Origin: Candidatus Gastranaerophilales bacterium
Lineage (GTDB): Bacteria > Cyanobacteriota > Vampirovibrionia > Gastranaerophilales > Gastranaerophilaceae
Reading direction: 5' to 3'
Assembly: GCA_944325575.1 (NCBI GenBank)
Contig: CALVAR010000006.1
Span: forward strand, 1-64,000
DNA length: 64,000 bases
Positions within the stretch are counted from its first letter, which is position 1. The number at the start of each line of letters is the position of its first letter. The position numbers were made by a program, and so were the translations under genes. Positions 63,012 through 64,000 of the stretch are shown piece after piece. The notes under the pieces are model-generated. The model was not told where the DNA came from. It was given only the letters and a program-made list of their open reading frames with translations, and searched no databases.

Positions 63012-63947
63012 CTACTCTCCAAAATGTTTAAAACTTTTTTCCTGAAATTCCGCACCAAAATCCTGATTTTCGCAATCAGAAATCTTTTTATCAGACACCC
63101 TTCCGATTCTAAAAAATTTCCTTTTATCTAATTTATCAAAAATACTTTCTTCAACAGTAAATAACAATTCAAAATCTTCACCGCCCCACATCACCAAATC
63201 TTTGTATTCTTCAGGAAAAGTCCGTTTCAATTCGGAACTCACAGGGATGTTTTCATAATTTATATCAAAAACATAACCGCAACCTTTAGAGAGTTTGTAT
63301 ATAGCGTCTCCGAGACCGTCAGATGTGTCCATTATTGCAAGTTTTTTTATTTGTTCTTTCTGTAAAACAGCGGCAAGCTCCATTGCTTCCGATATTTTGG
63401 GACTTGGCAGCAGGTGCTTTTTGATGAGAGAATCATTCTCTCGGCGGCCCTGGGATAAAAGCCTCAGTCCGCCCGCGCTGTCACCGTGAGTCCCCGTCAC
63501 GACAATTACTTCATCCGGTTTAGAATAATGTCTTGAGACATTTACGTCAAATATCTTTTTGCCGATGGCGCATACAGAAACAACAACCTCTTTAGAACCT
63601 GTCAAATCACCGCCTGCGACTTTTACATTATATTCATTACATATTGCGTTAACACCCGTATAAAAATCTCTGACAAAATCAGTGTTTGTATTCTTGGGCA
63701 AAGAAAGTGATATAGTTATGTACATTGGCTTTGCAAGAGATGATGCAAGATCAGACAGGTTTACACTCACAGCCTTTTGCCCGAGTTCACAAGCTGTAGT
63801 TGTATCCAAATCAAAATGCACGTTTTCTACAAGAGTATCCTGTGTTACATAGATATTAAATTCCTGTAAAAATGCACAGTCATCACCAAGCAGCGATGAA
63901 TCGCCGAGTGTATTATTTATAATTTCAAGATATTCAAGTTCTTTCAT
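63012..63947 (-). CDS. thiL: Thiamine-monophosphate kinase
   Basis: A 311-residue ThiL phosphorylating thiamine phosphate to the diphosphate cofactor. DDCAFL near the N-terminus, KAVSVNLSDLASSLAKP, VAGGDLTGSKE and IMDTSDGLGDAIYKL are family motifs, with a WGGEDFELLF segment near the end. Upstream partner of ispD in one transcript. Confidence 0.95.
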   Translation of the reverse strand: MKELEYLEIINNTLGDSSLLGDDCAFLQEFNIYVTQDTLVENVHFDLDTTTACELGQKAVSVNLSDLASSLAKPMYITISLSLPKNTNTDFVRDFYTGVNAICNEYNVKVAGGDLTGSKEVVVSVCAIGKKIFDVNVSRHYSKPDEVIVVTGTHGDSAGGLRLLSQGRRENDSLIKKHLLPSPKISEAMELAAVLQKEQIKKLAIMDTSDGLGDAIYKLSKGCGYVFDINYENIPVSSELKRTFPEEYKDLVMWGGEDFELLFTVEESIFDKLDKRKFFRIGRVSDKKISDCENQDFGAEFQEKSFKHFGE

Positions 63948-63956
63948 ATATATATC

Positions 63957-64000
63957 TTATTCTTTGTCTTTTGCGCTCAAAACGAACTGGGCACAAATTT
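63957..64000 (-). CDS. Possible C-terminus of a gene cut by the window edge
   Basis: An open frame on the minus strand runs from the window edge to TAA at 63957-63959, giving QFVLSAKDKE at the end. Too short to identify; listed only because the start of thiL is ten bases away and the spacing fits an operon. Confidence 0.25.
   Translation of the reverse strand, partial: ICAQFVLSAKDKE

Overview
The window is an AT-rich bacterial chromosome segment with a Gram-negative style envelope: a TolC-AcrB-AcrA type efflux system, an S-layer homology (SLH) protein, signal peptidase I, PBP1A and type IV pilin-like proteins. SLH plus TolC, glycogen synthesis (glgC), glutathione synthesis and the MEP pathway together point to a non-photosynthetic relative of Cyanobacteria, most likely a gut Gastranaerophilales (Melainabacteria/Vampirovibrionia). 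This is inferred from protein style; there is no rRNA in the window, and I found no tRNA, CRISPR array or complete transposon.

Layout. 1-249: tandem structured repeat with its own terminators. 0.3-7 kb: accessory genes (ABC ATPase, EamA permease, methyltransferase, M49-like zincin, lytic transglycosylase). 7-13 kb: core genes (polyprenyl synthase, lepB, nagZ, rplS, rnhB, rbgA, rimO). 13-15 kb: three lineage-specific small proteins. 15-23 kb: gatC, pyrG, surE, wecB, PBP1A, bioD and rluB; the last two lie between direct copies of a structured RNA element. 23-28 kb: tandem membrane glycosyltransferase paralogues and tandem thymidylate-kinase paralogues. 28-33 kb: gshA/gshB, glyoxalase I, gpmI and a kinase-like unknown. 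34-36 kb: orphan corrinoid iron-sulfur protein pair (acsD-acsC). 36-42 kb: histidine phosphatase relative, SLH protein, DUF374 acyltransferase, SIS protein, third RNA element, D-2-hydroxyacid dehydrogenase. 42.5-44 kb: another structured RNA candidate, then rpsF-ssb-[tandem repeat]-rpsR. 44-49 kb: nadE, acetyltransferase, XRE repressor with divergent partner and operators, amino-acid binding lipoprotein, spmAB. 49-56 kb: tripartite RND efflux operon. 56-61 kb: two pilin-like proteins, membrane thioredoxin, glgC, EF-hand/LysM-like protein. 61-64 kb: leuC, ispD, thiL.

The most unusual content is non-coding. A 179-nt element occurs three times (21346, 23150, 41187). Two copies differ by substitutions only; one carries two insertions that each fold as a hairpin. 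All three end in ATGAAATTAT, and in one copy that ATG is the start codon of the next gene. A stand-alone HEARO/IscB omega-RNA-like element is one hypothesis. Separately, two unrelated tandem arrays (1-249 and 43583-43902) share one plan, two hairpins closed by an outer stem and then an intrinsic terminator, and a nested 200-nt RNA lies at 42545-42745. Among the proteins, the orphan acsCD pair, the Lys-rich TolC and the kinase-like NFKG protein deserve attention.
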